The notes under the pieces are model-generated. The model ran no database searches and was not told the origin of the DNA. It saw only the letters and a program-made list of their open reading frames with translations. 53,942 nucleotides of DNA from JBMNKL01 sp050261495 (GTDB taxonomy: Bacteria; Bacillota; Clostridia; Acetivibrionales; DTU013), in NCBI GenBank assembly GCA_050261495.1, contig JBLNDI010000072.1, positions 1 to 53,942 on the forward strand. Direction: 5' to 3'. Both the position numbers and the translations under genes were made by a program. Positions 8,305-17,222 of the stretch are shown here, in pieces. Position 1 is the first letter of the stretch. Every line of letters starts with the position of its first letter.

Positions 8305-9192
8305 GTGGAGAAGCTATTGCCGAAAGCATGGGAAAATTTGCTTAATTCATCCAGCTTTTTGCCTGTCATCATAAGGACGCTCGAGAGAATACAGGATATA
8401 AACTGGTCCATGGAACCAAACCGCCATGAAAATTATGAAATGGTATATATGAAGAAAGGTTACGCGGTTTTTGACATAGCGGGGCAGTCTGTCAACCTGG
8501 GTCCGAACGATATAGTCATCATTAAGCCGATGCAGTACCACAAGTTCATGGTCAAGTCGGAAAGCGGCTGCGAGTTCATAGTACTCTACTTTACATTCGA
8601 AAACAGGATAAACGGCGAATACTCCGAAATCCCGCTGGAGGATTTCCTCAACTTCGTAAGCGGCAAGGAAACGGGCCCGTATATTGCTTTAAAAGTAAGC
8701 CAGAAAAATGAAATCATTGTGCTGCTGAACAGGATTTTAAAAGAACGTGAAGGTTCGGAACCGGGCAGCGAGTTTCTAAACTACCTGCTTGTAATGGAAT
8801 TATTTGTCCTGATTTCGCGGGCGCTTAAAATGGAGTGGGAAAACAGCATCAAGTCGAAAAGTCCCAAGCTTAAGGAATTGATAGGCATCGCAAAAAACTT
8901 CATCCACAACAACTTTGAACGTGACATTTCGCTTGGCGATATAGCAAGGTTTGTTTTCCTGAGTCCCAGTTATTTTACCAGGGCGTTTAAGGAAGAAACA
9001 GGCTTGAGTCCCATTAATTATCTTCTCAAGGTACGCATAGAAAGAGCAAAAGAACTCCTCGTCGATACAGGTCTCAGGATTAGTGATATAGCGCTTAGCG
9101 TGGGCTTCTCAAACCAGCAGAGATTCAATGAGATGTTCAAAAAATTCACGAACCAGACGCCGCTGCAGTATAGGAAAAAGCACGCGAATTAG
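8305..9192 (+). CDS. AraC-family transcriptional regulator
   Basis: 295 aa from GTG 8305 (GAGGTGA upstream). The N-terminal half is a cupin-type sensing domain (MKKGYAVFDIAG, LGPNDIVIIKPMQYHKF). The C-terminal 100 residues carry two AraC helix-turn-helix motifs: DISLGDIARFVFLSPSYFTR and, after it, LRISDIALSVGFSNQQRFNEMFKKFTNQTPLQYR. The ligand is not predictable. It lies 117 bp upstream of leuC on the same strand, so it could regulate the leucine operon, but no binding site was proven; many AraC proteins act on sugar genes elsewhere. Confidence 0.9.
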   Translation: MEKLLPKAWENLLNSSSFLPVIIRTLERIQDINWSMEPNRHENYEMVYMKKGYAVFDIAGQSVNLGPNDIVIIKPMQYHKFMVKSESGCEFIVLYFTFENRINGEYSEIPLEDFLNFVSGKETGPYIALKVSQKNEIIVLLNRILKEREGSEPGSEFLNYLLVMELFVLISRALKMEWENSIKSKSPKLKELIGIAKNFIHNNFERDISLGDIARFVFLSPSYFTRAFKEETGLSPINYLLKVRIERAKELLVDTGLRISDIALSVGFSNQQRFNEMFKKFTNQTPLQYRKKHAN

Positions 9193-9208
9193 TATTTCCG
9201 GTTAATAA

Positions 9209-9237
9209 TTAACAAAAAACATTCATAATGTTATGAT
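9209..9237 (+). promoter_or_regulatory. Promoter of leuCDB with a palindrome over the -10
   Basis: TTAACA (9209-9214), 17 bp, TATGAT (9232-9237) form a good sigma-A-type promoter. TCATAA-TG-TTATGA (9223-9236) is a perfect inverted repeat covering the -10, a plausible operator. No T-box leader (no TGGNACCGCG-type sequence) was seen before leuC. Confidence 0.5.
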
Positions 9238-9309
9238 ATATTGGCAATTAACATGAAGAAACGGCATCTCCAAAGCGTTATAATCACTATATCGGGGAGG
9301 GATGTAAAA

Positions 9310-10590
9310 ATGGAAGTCAAGACAGCCGGCAAGGGCATGACAATGACCCAAAAAATCATTGCGGAGCACGCAGGGATGGACAGGGTGGAAGCCGGACAGC
9401 TGGTGATGGTCAGGCTTGACATGGTGCTTGGAAATGATATCACGGCGCCGGTCGCCATAAAGGAATTTCGGAAAATCGGAGCCGAACGTGTTTTTGACAT
9501 AAATAAAATCGCTATTATACCGGACCACTTTACACCTAACAAGGACATAAAATCTGCCGAACAGGTAAGATATATCAGGGAGTTTGTACGGGAAACCGGT
9601 ATTGTCAACTATTTCGAGGTGGGGCAGATGGGCGTCGAACACGCGCTGCTTCCCGAGAAAGGCCTGGTTGTGCCCGGAGACGTTGTGATAGGGGCCGATT
9701 CGCATACTTGCACCTATGGAGCGCTCGGCGCTTTTTCCACCGGTGTCGGCAGCACGGACATGGCGGCAGGCATGGCCACCGGAGAGGCCTGGCTTAAAGT
9801 TCCCGAGGCGATACGCTTCGATTTGAAGGGGAAAACGTCCGAATGGGTAAGCGGCAAGGATGTGATACTGCATATAATCGGAATGATAAGCGTTGACGGA
9901 GCGCTTTACAAGTCGATGGAGTTCGCCGGTGAGGGGCTCCGGAGCCTTTCGATGGACGACAGGTTCTCAATGGCCAACATGGCTATTGAGGCGGGAGCGA
10001 AAAACGGTATATTCGAAGTTGACGAAAAGACGCTGGAATATGTCAGGGAGCATTCAAAGAAGCCTTACAAGGTATATTCCGCTGATGAAGACGCGGTATA
10101 CTCCAAGAGATATACGATTAATCTCGATGAAATAAGACCGACCGTTGCGTTTCCGCATCTTCCCGATAATACAAGGACCATTGACGAGGTCGGCCATGTA
10201 AAGATCGACCAGGTTGTCATCGGTTCATGCACGAACGGGAGGATCGAGGATATGCGCATTGCGGCCAAGGTGCTGAAAGGCAGGAAAGTGCATCCGGGTG
10301 TAAGGTGCATTATTATTCCGGCTACCCAGAAAATATGGAAGCAGTCGATGAACGAAGGACTGTTCGATATCTTCATCGACGCAGGCGCAGCGGTAAGCAC
10401 GCCCACATGCGGGCCGTGCCTCGGGGGCCACATGGGTATCCTTGCAAAAGGAGAGAGAGCCGTGGCCACTACCAACAGGAACTTCGTCGGAAGAATGGGA
10501 CACCCCGAAAGCGAAGTTTACCTGGCAAGCCCGGCCGTCGCCGCAGCTTCTGCCGTGGCCGGCAGGATTGCGTCGCCGGAGGAGCTTTGA
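9310..10590 (+). CDS. leuC: 3-isopropylmalate dehydratase large subunit
   Basis: 426 aa from ATG 9310 with GGGAGG at 9295-9300; an upstream in-frame TTG (9241) lacks a ribosome site. Aconitase-superfamily enzyme that, with LeuD, isomerises 2-isopropylmalate to 3-isopropylmalate in leucine synthesis. Visible landmarks: MTMTQKIIAEHAG start, GADSHTCTYGALGAFSTGVGS (substrate/cluster region), the cluster cysteines in VIGSCTNGR and in CGPCLGG, which bind the labile [4Fe-4S]. Length fits the roughly 420-aa archaeal/clostridial form. leuD follows after 26 nt. No leuA is in the window. Confidence 0.96.
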   Translation: MEVKTAGKGMTMTQKIIAEHAGMDRVEAGQLVMVRLDMVLGNDITAPVAIKEFRKIGAERVFDINKIAIIPDHFTPNKDIKSAEQVRYIREFVRETGIVNYFEVGQMGVEHALLPEKGLVVPGDVVIGADSHTCTYGALGAFSTGVGSTDMAAGMATGEAWLKVPEAIRFDLKGKTSEWVSGKDVILHIIGMISVDGALYKSMEFAGEGLRSLSMDDRFSMANMAIEAGAKNGIFEVDEKTLEYVREHSKKPYKVYSADEDAVYSKRYTINLDEIRPTVAFPHLPDNTRTIDEVGHVKIDQVVIGSCTNGRIEDMRIAAKVLKGRKVHPGVRCIIIPATQKIWKQSMNEGLFDIFIDAGAAVSTPTCGPCLGGHMGILAKGERAVATTNRNFVGRMGHPESEVYLASPAVAAASAVAGRIASPEEL

Positions 10591-10616
10591 TCAGGAAGCG
10601 AAAGGAGACTTTGAGA

Positions 10617-11111
10617 ATGAGAATACAGGGCAAAGTGATTAAATATGGCGACAATGTGGATACGGATGTCATAATACCCGCAAGGTACCTGAATACATCG
10701 GACCCGGCCGAACTTGCATCCCACTGCATGGAAGACTTGGATCCCTGCTTTGCCGCAAAAGTCCAAAAAGGTGATATCATGGTTGCGGGGAAGAACTTCG
10801 GATGCGGTTCGTCAAGGGAACATGCCCCCATCGCGATAAAGGCGTCGGGGATTTCGTGCGTGATTGCCGCGACCTTTGCCAGGATTTTTTACCGCAATGC
10901 CATCAATATAGGGCTGCCCATTATAGAATGCCCTGAAGCCGCGGAATCAATCGCCGACGGTGATATACTGGATGTTGATTTTGATTCGGGCGCCATAACA
11001 AACTTGACGAGCGGGAAAATTTACAAATGGCCGCCGTTCCCGGGATTCATGCAGAAGATTATCGCGGCGGACGGCCTGGTTAATTATGTAAAGCAGAAAA
11101 TGTCCGAATAA
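10617..11111 (+). CDS. leuD: 3-isopropylmalate dehydratase small subunit
   Basis: 164 aa from ATG 10617 (GGAG at 10604-10607); TTG 10611 is too close to the site. It is the swivelling small subunit of isopropylmalate isomerase. Family landmarks are GDNVDTDVIIPARYLN at the N-terminus and FGCGSSREHAPIAIKASG, the substrate-specificity loop and active-site region. The short length is typical of the clostridial/archaeal LeuD type that pairs with the short LeuC seen upstream. leuB starts 41 nt downstream. Confidence 0.96.
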   Translation: MRIQGKVIKYGDNVDTDVIIPARYLNTSDPAELASHCMEDLDPCFAAKVQKGDIMVAGKNFGCGSSREHAPIAIKASGISCVIAATFARIFYRNAINIGLPIIECPEAAESIADGDILDVDFDSGAITNLTSGKIYKWPPFPGFMQKIIAADGLVNYVKQKMSE

Positions 11112-11152
11112 ACGGCAGTACCTTGATAAACAATGATACCGGAGGATATTGC

Positions 11153-12247
11153 ATGAAGTATAAAATAACTGTTTTAAAGGGTGATGGGATAGGGCCCGAG
11201 ATAGTCGGCCAGGCGCTTGCGGTACTTGAAGCGGTCGGCGGCAGGCACGGCCTGGTTTTTGAATTCAGGGAGGAACTGATAGGCGGTTGCGCTATCGATG
11301 CATGCGGCGATCCCTTGCCCGACGTTACGCTGAAAGCGTGCAAGGAGAGCGATGCGGTGCTGCTTGGCGCTGTAGGCGGACCCAAATGGGAAGGGCTGCC
11401 GGGAAACAAGCTCCCGGAAGCGGGTTTGCTCAGGATCAGGTCCGAACTGGGGCTTTTCGCGAACTTAAGACCCGCGGTCATTTATGAATCATTGAAAGAT
11501 GCTTCTCCGCTGAAAGCTGAAATAATCGGAGACAATGTTGACATACTTGTTGTCAGGGAACTGACGGGAGGCATTTATTTCGGTGAGAGGGGAAGGACCG
11601 GAGCAGCAGGGACCGGGCAGGAAGCGGCCTATGATACGGAAAGGTACACCGCCGCCGAGATCGAACGTATTGCGCGCCTTGCATTTGAAACGGCATCAGG
11701 ACGGCGGAGGAAAGTAACCTCGGTAGACAAGGCTAACGTGCTGGAAAGCTCAAGGCTCTGGAGGGAAGTTGTTACAAGGGTTTCGAAGGAATACCCGGAC
11801 ATCCTGCTGAACCACATGTACGTGGATAATGCTGCGATGCAGCTGGTGATGAATCCCGGTCAATTTGATGTTATCGTGACTTCAAATATGTTCGGGGACA
11901 TATTGTCGGACGAGGCGTCCATGATTACGGGATCAATCGGCATGCTTCCGTCAGCAAGCCTGGGAAGCGGGACGCTTGGACTCTACGAACCCATACACGG
12001 TTCCGCGCCGGATATAGCGGGCCAGGATAAGGCCAACCCGGTCGCGACGATATTGTCGGCAGCCATGATGCTTCATTATTCGCTAAGCCGCGCCGACCTC
12101 GCCGCGCTGGTTGAAAATGCCGTAAAGAGCGTTTTAAATAAAGGATACCGTACGCCGGACATTGCACGCACCGGCGTCAAGATAGTCGGAACACGTGAAA
12201 TGGGCAAACTGATAGCGGAGGAAATTATCGGGCAACATCAAGCATAA
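11153..12247 (+). CDS. leuB: 3-isopropylmalate dehydrogenase
   Basis: 364 aa, ATG 11153 with GGAGGATATT upstream. NAD-dependent oxidative decarboxylation of 3-isopropylmalate to 2-oxoisocaproate. Landmarks: LKGDGIGPEIV start, LLGAVGGPKW, the arginine region LRIRSELGLFANLRP, VRELTGGIYFG, the Lys/Asp catalytic parts (VDKANVLESSRLWR, DNAAMQLVMNP, DEASMITGSIGMLPSASL) and EPIHGSAPDIAGQDKANP near the cofactor site. Third gene of leuCDB. A 12-bp perfect stem-loop starts over its stop codon. Confidence 0.96.
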   Translation: MKYKITVLKGDGIGPEIVGQALAVLEAVGGRHGLVFEFREELIGGCAIDACGDPLPDVTLKACKESDAVLLGAVGGPKWEGLPGNKLPEAGLLRIRSELGLFANLRPAVIYESLKDASPLKAEIIGDNVDILVVRELTGGIYFGERGRTGAAGTGQEAAYDTERYTAAEIERIARLAFETASGRRRKVTSVDKANVLESSRLWREVVTRVSKEYPDILLNHMYVDNAAMQLVMNPGQFDVIVTSNMFGDILSDEASMITGSIGMLPSASLGSGTLGLYEPIHGSAPDIAGQDKANPVATILSAAMMLHYSLSRADLAALVENAVKSVLNKGYRTPDIARTGVKIVGTREMGKLIAEEIIGQHQA

Positions 12248-12293
12248 AGCCTGTTCGACGAAGATGCCATAAACCGTATAGCAGGCTTTATGC
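12242..12293 (+). terminator. Perfect 12-bp stem-loop at the end of leuB
   Basis: GCATAAAGCCTG (12242-12253) and CAGGCTTTATGC (12282-12293) are exact reverse complements with a 28-nt loop, overlapping the leuB stop codon. No T-run follows, so it may stabilise the mRNA 3' end or be a weak terminator. Confidence 0.5.
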
Positions 12294-12370
12294 ATTATGC
12301 GGACGTAAAAAATTTCCCGGTTCCAAAATTTCAGCGTTTCAGGCGGTATTTTTAACAGGGGTAATTAAGT

Positions 12371-13009
12371 TTAGAATTTTGTATACCTGCCCTCTATTTT
12401 TCCTATGATGCTGACTTCCTCGCTTGTGAAATTTTCCTTGTCGATGACGCTTGAATCCGCCTTCAGCGTAATTGTTCCGTCATCTTCGGGGTAGTAAAAT
12501 CTTAGCATAGAGAGGTTTTCGTAAAATACCAGCACAATATCGCCAGGTTTCAACTCTGCCGTTGTATTTACCAGGATTGTGTCATTGCTGCTGAAACCGC
12601 TTTCGTTAAGCCCGTCGTTGGGACATTCGACAATTATATACTTGCTGTTTTCCGTAAGTACTTCAGGAGAAACCGGATGATATTTCTTTATATTATATAT
12701 ATTGATCAAGTCATTGAGGTTTCGCTTGCTTATCTTTTTAATTTCAGGGATATACACCGGCTTTGCATACATTTGGTCGTCAGCTGATACCAGCTGAATG
12801 GATCTGGCTGCTCCAAGCTGTCTTTTTATTACGCCCTTCTGCTCAAGCCTGTTTAATATTCCTTGGACCGCACCGGGTGTTTTTTCTCCGACCAGTTCAC
12901 CGATTTCACGTACCGTGGGAGGTATTCCGTGATGATTAATGTAGGATTCAATTGCTGTGTACACTTTTTTTTGTTTTGCTGTTAAACTGCTAAAATTTGC
13001 TATCATCAA
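12371..13009 (-). CDS. LexA-like repressor lacking the autoprotease dyad
   Basis: 212 aa, start at 13009 (ATG-ATG) behind GAAGGGTGA. Residues 1-72 are a LexA-type winged helix (LTAKQKKVYTAIESYI, PPTVREIGELVG, LEQKGVIKR). The C-terminal half aligns with the S24 domain of LexA: the usual GDSM becomes NDGL (Gly133 in place of the nucleophile) and the ATVKRFY strand becomes LSMLRFY (Leu169 in place of the Lys general base). The region of the Ala-Gly cleavage bond reads EIKKISKR. Self-cleavage on RecA therefore looks impossible. It is divergent from the small membrane protein and cphBA genes; a non-SOS repressor, possibly of those genes, is an inference. Confidence 0.85.
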   Translation of the reverse strand: MMIANFSSLTAKQKKVYTAIESYINHHGIPPTVREIGELVGEKTPGAVQGILNRLEQKGVIKRQLGAARSIQLVSADDQMYAKPVYIPEIKKISKRNLNDLINIYNIKKYHPVSPEVLTENSKYIIVECPNDGLNESGFSSNDTILVNTTAELKPGDIVLVFYENLSMLRFYYPEDDGTITLKADSSVIDKENFTSEEVSIIGKIEGRYTKF

Positions 13010-13348
13010 ATCACCCTTCTTTATTTATAGCTTTACATAATACTTAAAAGTCTACCAGAATTAATGCAAATAATCAAATCATTTAATAACAGGTTTGGAA
13101 ATATATAACATAATTATTAAAATAACATCTTCATTTAGTTTAGGAAACAATTTACAGAGATTTGCCCGGGGCAAAAAACGAGATGCCTTAAAATGCCCGG
13201 CTGTCAGGGATTATCGCTTCCGGAGACGGACAAATCATGGACAAATATCCCTGGTATTCCTGGAACTGCCGAAATGGATATTATGAATATTCCCGGCACA
13301 ATTTGAGGATATTATTATTTAGCTTTTGAAAAATAACGGGGTGAAAAC
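13010..13348. other. Divergent intergenic region between the LexA-like gene and the cyanophycin operon
   Basis: 339 bp, A+T-rich near the LexA-like gene. On the minus strand TTGATT-17 bp-TAGACT lies upstream of that gene as a possible promoter (roughly 13036-13064). No GAAC-N4-GTTC SOS box was found by eye. A short open frame at 13095-13286 shows no family features. The rest holds nothing I recognise. Confidence 0.35.
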
Positions 13349-13645
13349 ATGGGCAAGTCGGATCAGGCGGCCGGTGTGTCCAGGCCGGCGGCAAAGAAAA
13401 ATATGCGGGCGCCGAAGAGAAATATGTTCTATCTTGCAGCGGGATGGACTGCAGTTATAATATCACTGGCAAGGTACCCTTTTATTTTCGGCGTCGCGGC
13501 GGTCGCGGCGGCGGTGATGGCCGGGAAAAACGGCAGCGGCAGGGCCGGCGTGATCCTGGTAATATCAAGTATCGTATGCACGGGAATTGGGTTGATATTC
13601 AGCAATGATTTTTATAATTTTCTTAAACTCGCGCTTAAAATATAA
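13349..13645 (+). CDS. Small two-helix membrane protein upstream of cyanophycinase
   Basis: 98 aa, ATG 13349 with GGGGTGAAA. A basic N-terminus of about 26 residues (AAKKNMRAPKRN) precedes hydrophobic segments at about 28-60 and 68-88. I do not recognise the family; DUF4190-like small clostridial membrane proteins look similar. The cyanophycinase gene follows after 37 nt on the same strand, so it is probably co-transcribed with cphB-cphA. Function unknown. Confidence 0.6.
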   Translation: MGKSDQAAGVSRPAAKKNMRAPKRNMFYLAAGWTAVIISLARYPFIFGVAAVAAAVMAGKNGSGRAGVILVISSIVCTGIGLIFSNDFYNFLKLALKI

Positions 13646-13682
13646 GATCTGGTTATAAACAGCGTGATGAAGGTGGCAGGAA

Positions 13683-14495
13683 ATGAATCCGGGTAATTTG
13701 ATCATCATCGGCGGGGCAGAGGACAAGACTGGAGACTGCCTGATTCTGAAAACCTTTGTTTCCCTCTCGGGCGCCAATGAGGCAAAACTGATCATTATAA
13801 CAACTGCGACGGAAAACTCAAATGAAGCGGGAAACCAATATAGGAACCTGTTTATGAAGTTCGGCGCCCAAAGAGCGGATATTCTTAATATAAACACGCG
13901 TGACGAAGCCGATGGCGAGGTATATGCAAGGCTTGTCTCCGAATCCTCGGGCATTTTCTTCACAGGCGGCGATCAACTCAGAATTACCAGTATACTGGGC
14001 GGCACAAAAGTATATACTGCATTGCATGACGCGTACAGGAGAGGGACCGTCATCGCGGGTACAAGCGCCGGCGCCTCGGTGATGAGCAGGACCATGATTG
14101 TTGAAGGAATTGACAATGACCCGGCCAGGAAATGTACGCTGAAAATGGCCCCGGGGCTTGGGTTGCTGGACAGGGTGCTGATAGACCAGCATTTTCACCA
14201 GCGGGGCAGAATAGGGAGGTTGTTGTGCGGAGTTGCCGAAAATCCGTCCATTCTTGGCATAGGGATAGATGAAGATACTGCGGTTATGGTTTTTCCCGAC
14301 AACCACTTTGAGGTAATAGGGAGAAACTCGGTCACCGTGGTTGACGGCCGCCATATAAAAAGCTCGAATGTATCGGAATTGAAACCGGAAGAAAACCTGG
14401 CGATTGCAAACGTAGCTTTGCATGTGTTGCCTTCCGGTTATGGGTACGACCTGGCGGAAAGAACGGTAATAAGGCTCAGCCAGGGCGGAAATTAG
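13683..14495 (+). CDS. cphB: Cyanophycinase
   Basis: 270 aa, ATG 13683 (GGTGGCAGGAA upstream). A peptidase family S51 serine exopeptidase that degrades cyanophycin (multi-Arg-poly-Asp) to beta-Asp-Arg dipeptides. Landmarks: IIIGGAEDK at the N-terminus, GIFFTGGDQLRI, the nucleophile motif AGTSAGASVMS with Ser128, and DQHFHQRGRIGRL. Length matches the intracellular CphB type (about 270 aa) and there is no signal peptide. It lies 40 nt before cphA, so synthesis and breakdown of the polymer are encoded together. Confidence 0.95.
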   Translation: MNPGNLIIIGGAEDKTGDCLILKTFVSLSGANEAKLIIITTATENSNEAGNQYRNLFMKFGAQRADILNINTRDEADGEVYARLVSESSGIFFTGGDQLRITSILGGTKVYTALHDAYRRGTVIAGTSAGASVMSRTMIVEGIDNDPARKCTLKMAPGLGLLDRVLIDQHFHQRGRIGRLLCGVAENPSILGIGIDEDTAVMVFPDNHFEVIGRNSVTVVDGRHIKSSNVSELKPEENLAIANVALHVLPSGYGYDLAERTVIRLSQGGN

Positions 14496-14535
14496 CTGAA
14501 CGGACGCAATTGAAAAACGATATGGAGGAAAATTT

Positions 14536-17205
14536 GTGGATATTATTGATATACAATCTTTAAAGGGAAGAAACATTTATAGTCACAGACCTGTAATAAA
14601 AGCTCTTGTGGACATTGGAAAACTGTATGATACGCCCACCAACCAACTGGAACTCTTTAACGACCGACTGCTGCAAATTTTGCCGGGTCTTCGAAAACAC
14701 TGCTGTTCTCTCGGTTACGAAGGCGGATTTGTCGAAAGGCTCAGGGAAGGGACCTATATTGCGCACGTAACGGAGCATATGGCGCTTGAACTTCAAAGCA
14801 TAATGAATTACGACGTACACTACGGGAAAAGCAGGGTAACGGACGTACCGTCCGTTTACCAGGTTATATTCGAGTTCATGAATGAAAAATTTGCGATAGA
14901 ATGCCTCCTGGTATCGGTGGAAATTGTGAATATGCTGGTAAACAAAATCATGCCCGATATCGGCAGGGTCACCGACCATCTTTCCAGGATTGCGGCGGAG
15001 ACGGACATGGGGATAAGTACCGGCGCAATTTACGCCGAGGCGCGAAAAAGAAATATCCCAGTAGTCTGCCTGGAACATTCCAGCATATTGCAGCTTGGCA
15101 ACGGAAAATATACGCGGCTTTTGGAGGCTTCATTAACGGACGGGTCCGCCTGCATTGCGGTTGACATGGCCAGCAACAAGCACTTGACAAAACAGCTGTT
15201 ATCGGAAGCCGGCATACCTGTCCCGCAGGGAGACGTCGCTTACTCGGCCAGGTCCGCGGCCGCTGTTGCGGCAAGCATAGGCTTTCCCGTGGTGTTGAAA
15301 CCTTTTGACGCAAACCAGGGGAAAGGCGTTTTTACAAACATTACAAGCGTCAGGGAACTGGAATACGCTTTCTCAACTGCTATAAAACACAGCCATGCCG
15401 TAATCGTGGAGAGGCATATTCCCGGGAAAGACTACAGGCTGCTGGTGGTAGGAAACAAAATGGTTGCGGCGGCCGAAAGGGTTCCGCCTTACGTGGTTGG
15501 AGACGGGAAAAGCACAATCAGGGAACTGGTAGAAACAGAAAATAGAAACCCGCTGAGGGGCGCCGGCCATGAAAAGCCTCTCACCATAATAAAAATAGAC
15601 GACATGTGCAGGCAGACTCTGGCAAAGGCCGGGTATGATGAGAACAGCATTCCGCCGGAAGGCGAAAAAGTGATGCTGCGTCACAACGGAAACCTGAGCA
15701 CGGGAGGAACGGCCAGGGATTGCACCAGCCTGGTCCATCCGCATAATGCCCGGATAGCGGTGAAAGCAGCCGAATTGTTGAAACTGGACATTGCCGGCGT
15801 GGATATTACGTGTGAAGATATATCAAAGCCGCTTGACAGCCAAAACGGCGCCGTAATCGAAGTAAATTCCGCTCCCGGCCTACGCATGCACATCCATCCT
15901 ACCGAAGGAAAACCTGTGAACGTGGCCGGCGATATCCTGGACTTCCTGTTTCCGCCCGGCAAACCGACAAGTATCCCGATTATATCGGTTACAGGCACAA
16001 ACGGGAAAACGACGGTTACGAGAATGATTGCGCACACATTGGCCCTGAACGGCGCCGTTGTGGGGATGACTTCAACAAGCGGCATCTATATAGGCGGCGA
16101 ATGCGTACTGAAAGGCGATAACACCGGCGCATTAAGCGCCGCGAGGGTATTGAAGGACACCAGTGTGGAGGCTGCGGTGCTTGAAACAGCCAGGGGCGGC
16201 ATTATCAAGCGGGGCCTTGGGTATGACCTTGCGGATGTCGGCGTTATTGTCAATATAAGCGACGACCATCTTGGGATTGACGGGATAAATACGCTGGAGG
16301 AGATGGCCAAGGTCAAGTCGCTGGTCGTGGAAGCGGTAAAACCGGGCGGCACTGCCGTTATAAATGCCGACGACAAAATGGCGCCGTGGCTTTTGAGCCG
16401 GGTAAGATGCAAAGCATTGCTGTTTTCATCCGATTGCGGCAACGCTCTCATCCGGAATGAAATAAAAGCTGGGAACTGCGCCGTGTATGCAAGGGACGGC
16501 TCCATATATACTTCATACAGGAACTGCGAAACCTTTATTGCCCGTATCGCGGAAATACCCATTACCTACCGGGGCAAAGCATCGTGCAATATTGAAAATT
16601 CGCTTGCAGCCATATCCGCGCTTTTAGCCCTTGACGTGCCCGTGGTTACTATCAGGACAGGGGTTATGAGCTTTAAGCCTGATCTGGTTTCCAACCCGGG
16701 AAGATTCAATATATTTGATATGGGAGATTTCACCGTAATGCTTGATTACGCTCATAATGCCGCCGGGTACAGGGCGGTTGCCGAGATGATCCGGAGCTTT
16801 GGCGCAACCGGTTTGACGGGAGTAATCGGAATGCCCGGGGACAGGAGAAATGAATGCATACACGAAGTGGGCAGGCTTTGCGGCCGTTCATTCACAAAGC
16901 TGTATATAAAGGAAGACAGCGACCTTAGGGGCAGGAAAGCCGGGGAGGTGGCGGATATTCTTTATAACGCCGCAGTAGAGGAAGGAATGAGCCCGGAATG
17001 CATCACCGTAATCTATTCCGAAACAAAAGCTTTTGAAACTGCGATCCTGGAAGCGTCTCCCGGTGAAATGGTCGTTCTTTTTTATGAATCACTGGAGCCT
17101 GCACTTGAAGTAATCGAAAAATGCCGCGGAATACTGGGCCGGAAAAAGAAAAACAAGGATAATGAAAAACCGGCGCCGGGATTGCGTGAAACGGCAGTCG
17201 GGTAA
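14536..17205 (+). CDS. cphA: Cyanophycin synthetase
   Basis: 889 aa from GTG 14536 with GGAGG 7 nt upstream. It builds cyanophycin by ATP-dependent addition of Asp to the backbone and Arg to its side chains. Three parts are visible: an N-terminal domain (1-160), an ATP-grasp domain (about 165-480, with GFPVVLKPFDANQGKGV near 255 and GAVIEVNSAPGLRMHIHP), and a Mur-ligase domain with P-loop GTNGKTTVTRMIA near 490, ISDDHLGIDG and LDYAHNAAGYRAV. Length is that of CphA1 (about 870-900 aa). The polymer would serve as a nitrogen and carbon store; use during sporulation or germination is an inference from the host type. Confidence 0.96.
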   Translation: MDIIDIQSLKGRNIYSHRPVIKALVDIGKLYDTPTNQLELFNDRLLQILPGLRKHCCSLGYEGGFVERLREGTYIAHVTEHMALELQSIMNYDVHYGKSRVTDVPSVYQVIFEFMNEKFAIECLLVSVEIVNMLVNKIMPDIGRVTDHLSRIAAETDMGISTGAIYAEARKRNIPVVCLEHSSILQLGNGKYTRLLEASLTDGSACIAVDMASNKHLTKQLLSEAGIPVPQGDVAYSARSAAAVAASIGFPVVLKPFDANQGKGVFTNITSVRELEYAFSTAIKHSHAVIVERHIPGKDYRLLVVGNKMVAAAERVPPYVVGDGKSTIRELVETENRNPLRGAGHEKPLTIIKIDDMCRQTLAKAGYDENSIPPEGEKVMLRHNGNLSTGGTARDCTSLVHPHNARIAVKAAELLKLDIAGVDITCEDISKPLDSQNGAVIEVNSAPGLRMHIHPTEGKPVNVAGDILDFLFPPGKPTSIPIISVTGTNGKTTVTRMIAHTLALNGAVVGMTSTSGIYIGGECVLKGDNTGALSAARVLKDTSVEAAVLETARGGIIKRGLGYDLADVGVIVNISDDHLGIDGINTLEEMAKVKSLVVEAVKPGGTAVINADDKMAPWLLSRVRCKALLFSSDCGNALIRNEIKAGNCAVYARDGSIYTSYRNCETFIARIAEIPITYRGKASCNIENSLAAISALLALDVPVVTIRTGVMSFKPDLVSNPGRFNIFDMGDFTVMLDYAHNAAGYRAVAEMIRSFGATGLTGVIGMPGDRRNECIHEVGRLCGRSFTKLYIKEDSDLRGRKAGEVADILYNAAVEEGMSPECITVIYSETKAFETAILEASPGEMVVLFYESLEPALEVIEKCRGILGRKKKNKDNEKPAPGLRETAVG

Positions 17206-17222
17206 TAGAGGCAATTTATGCA

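Noticed and set aside
9193..9309. T-box or other leader riboswitch before leuC
   Set aside because: Only 117 bp between genes, no T-box core and no specifier-type stem; a plain promoter with a palindrome explains it better.
13095..13286. 63-codon frame before the small membrane gene
   Set aside because: No ribosome site and no recognisable sequence.
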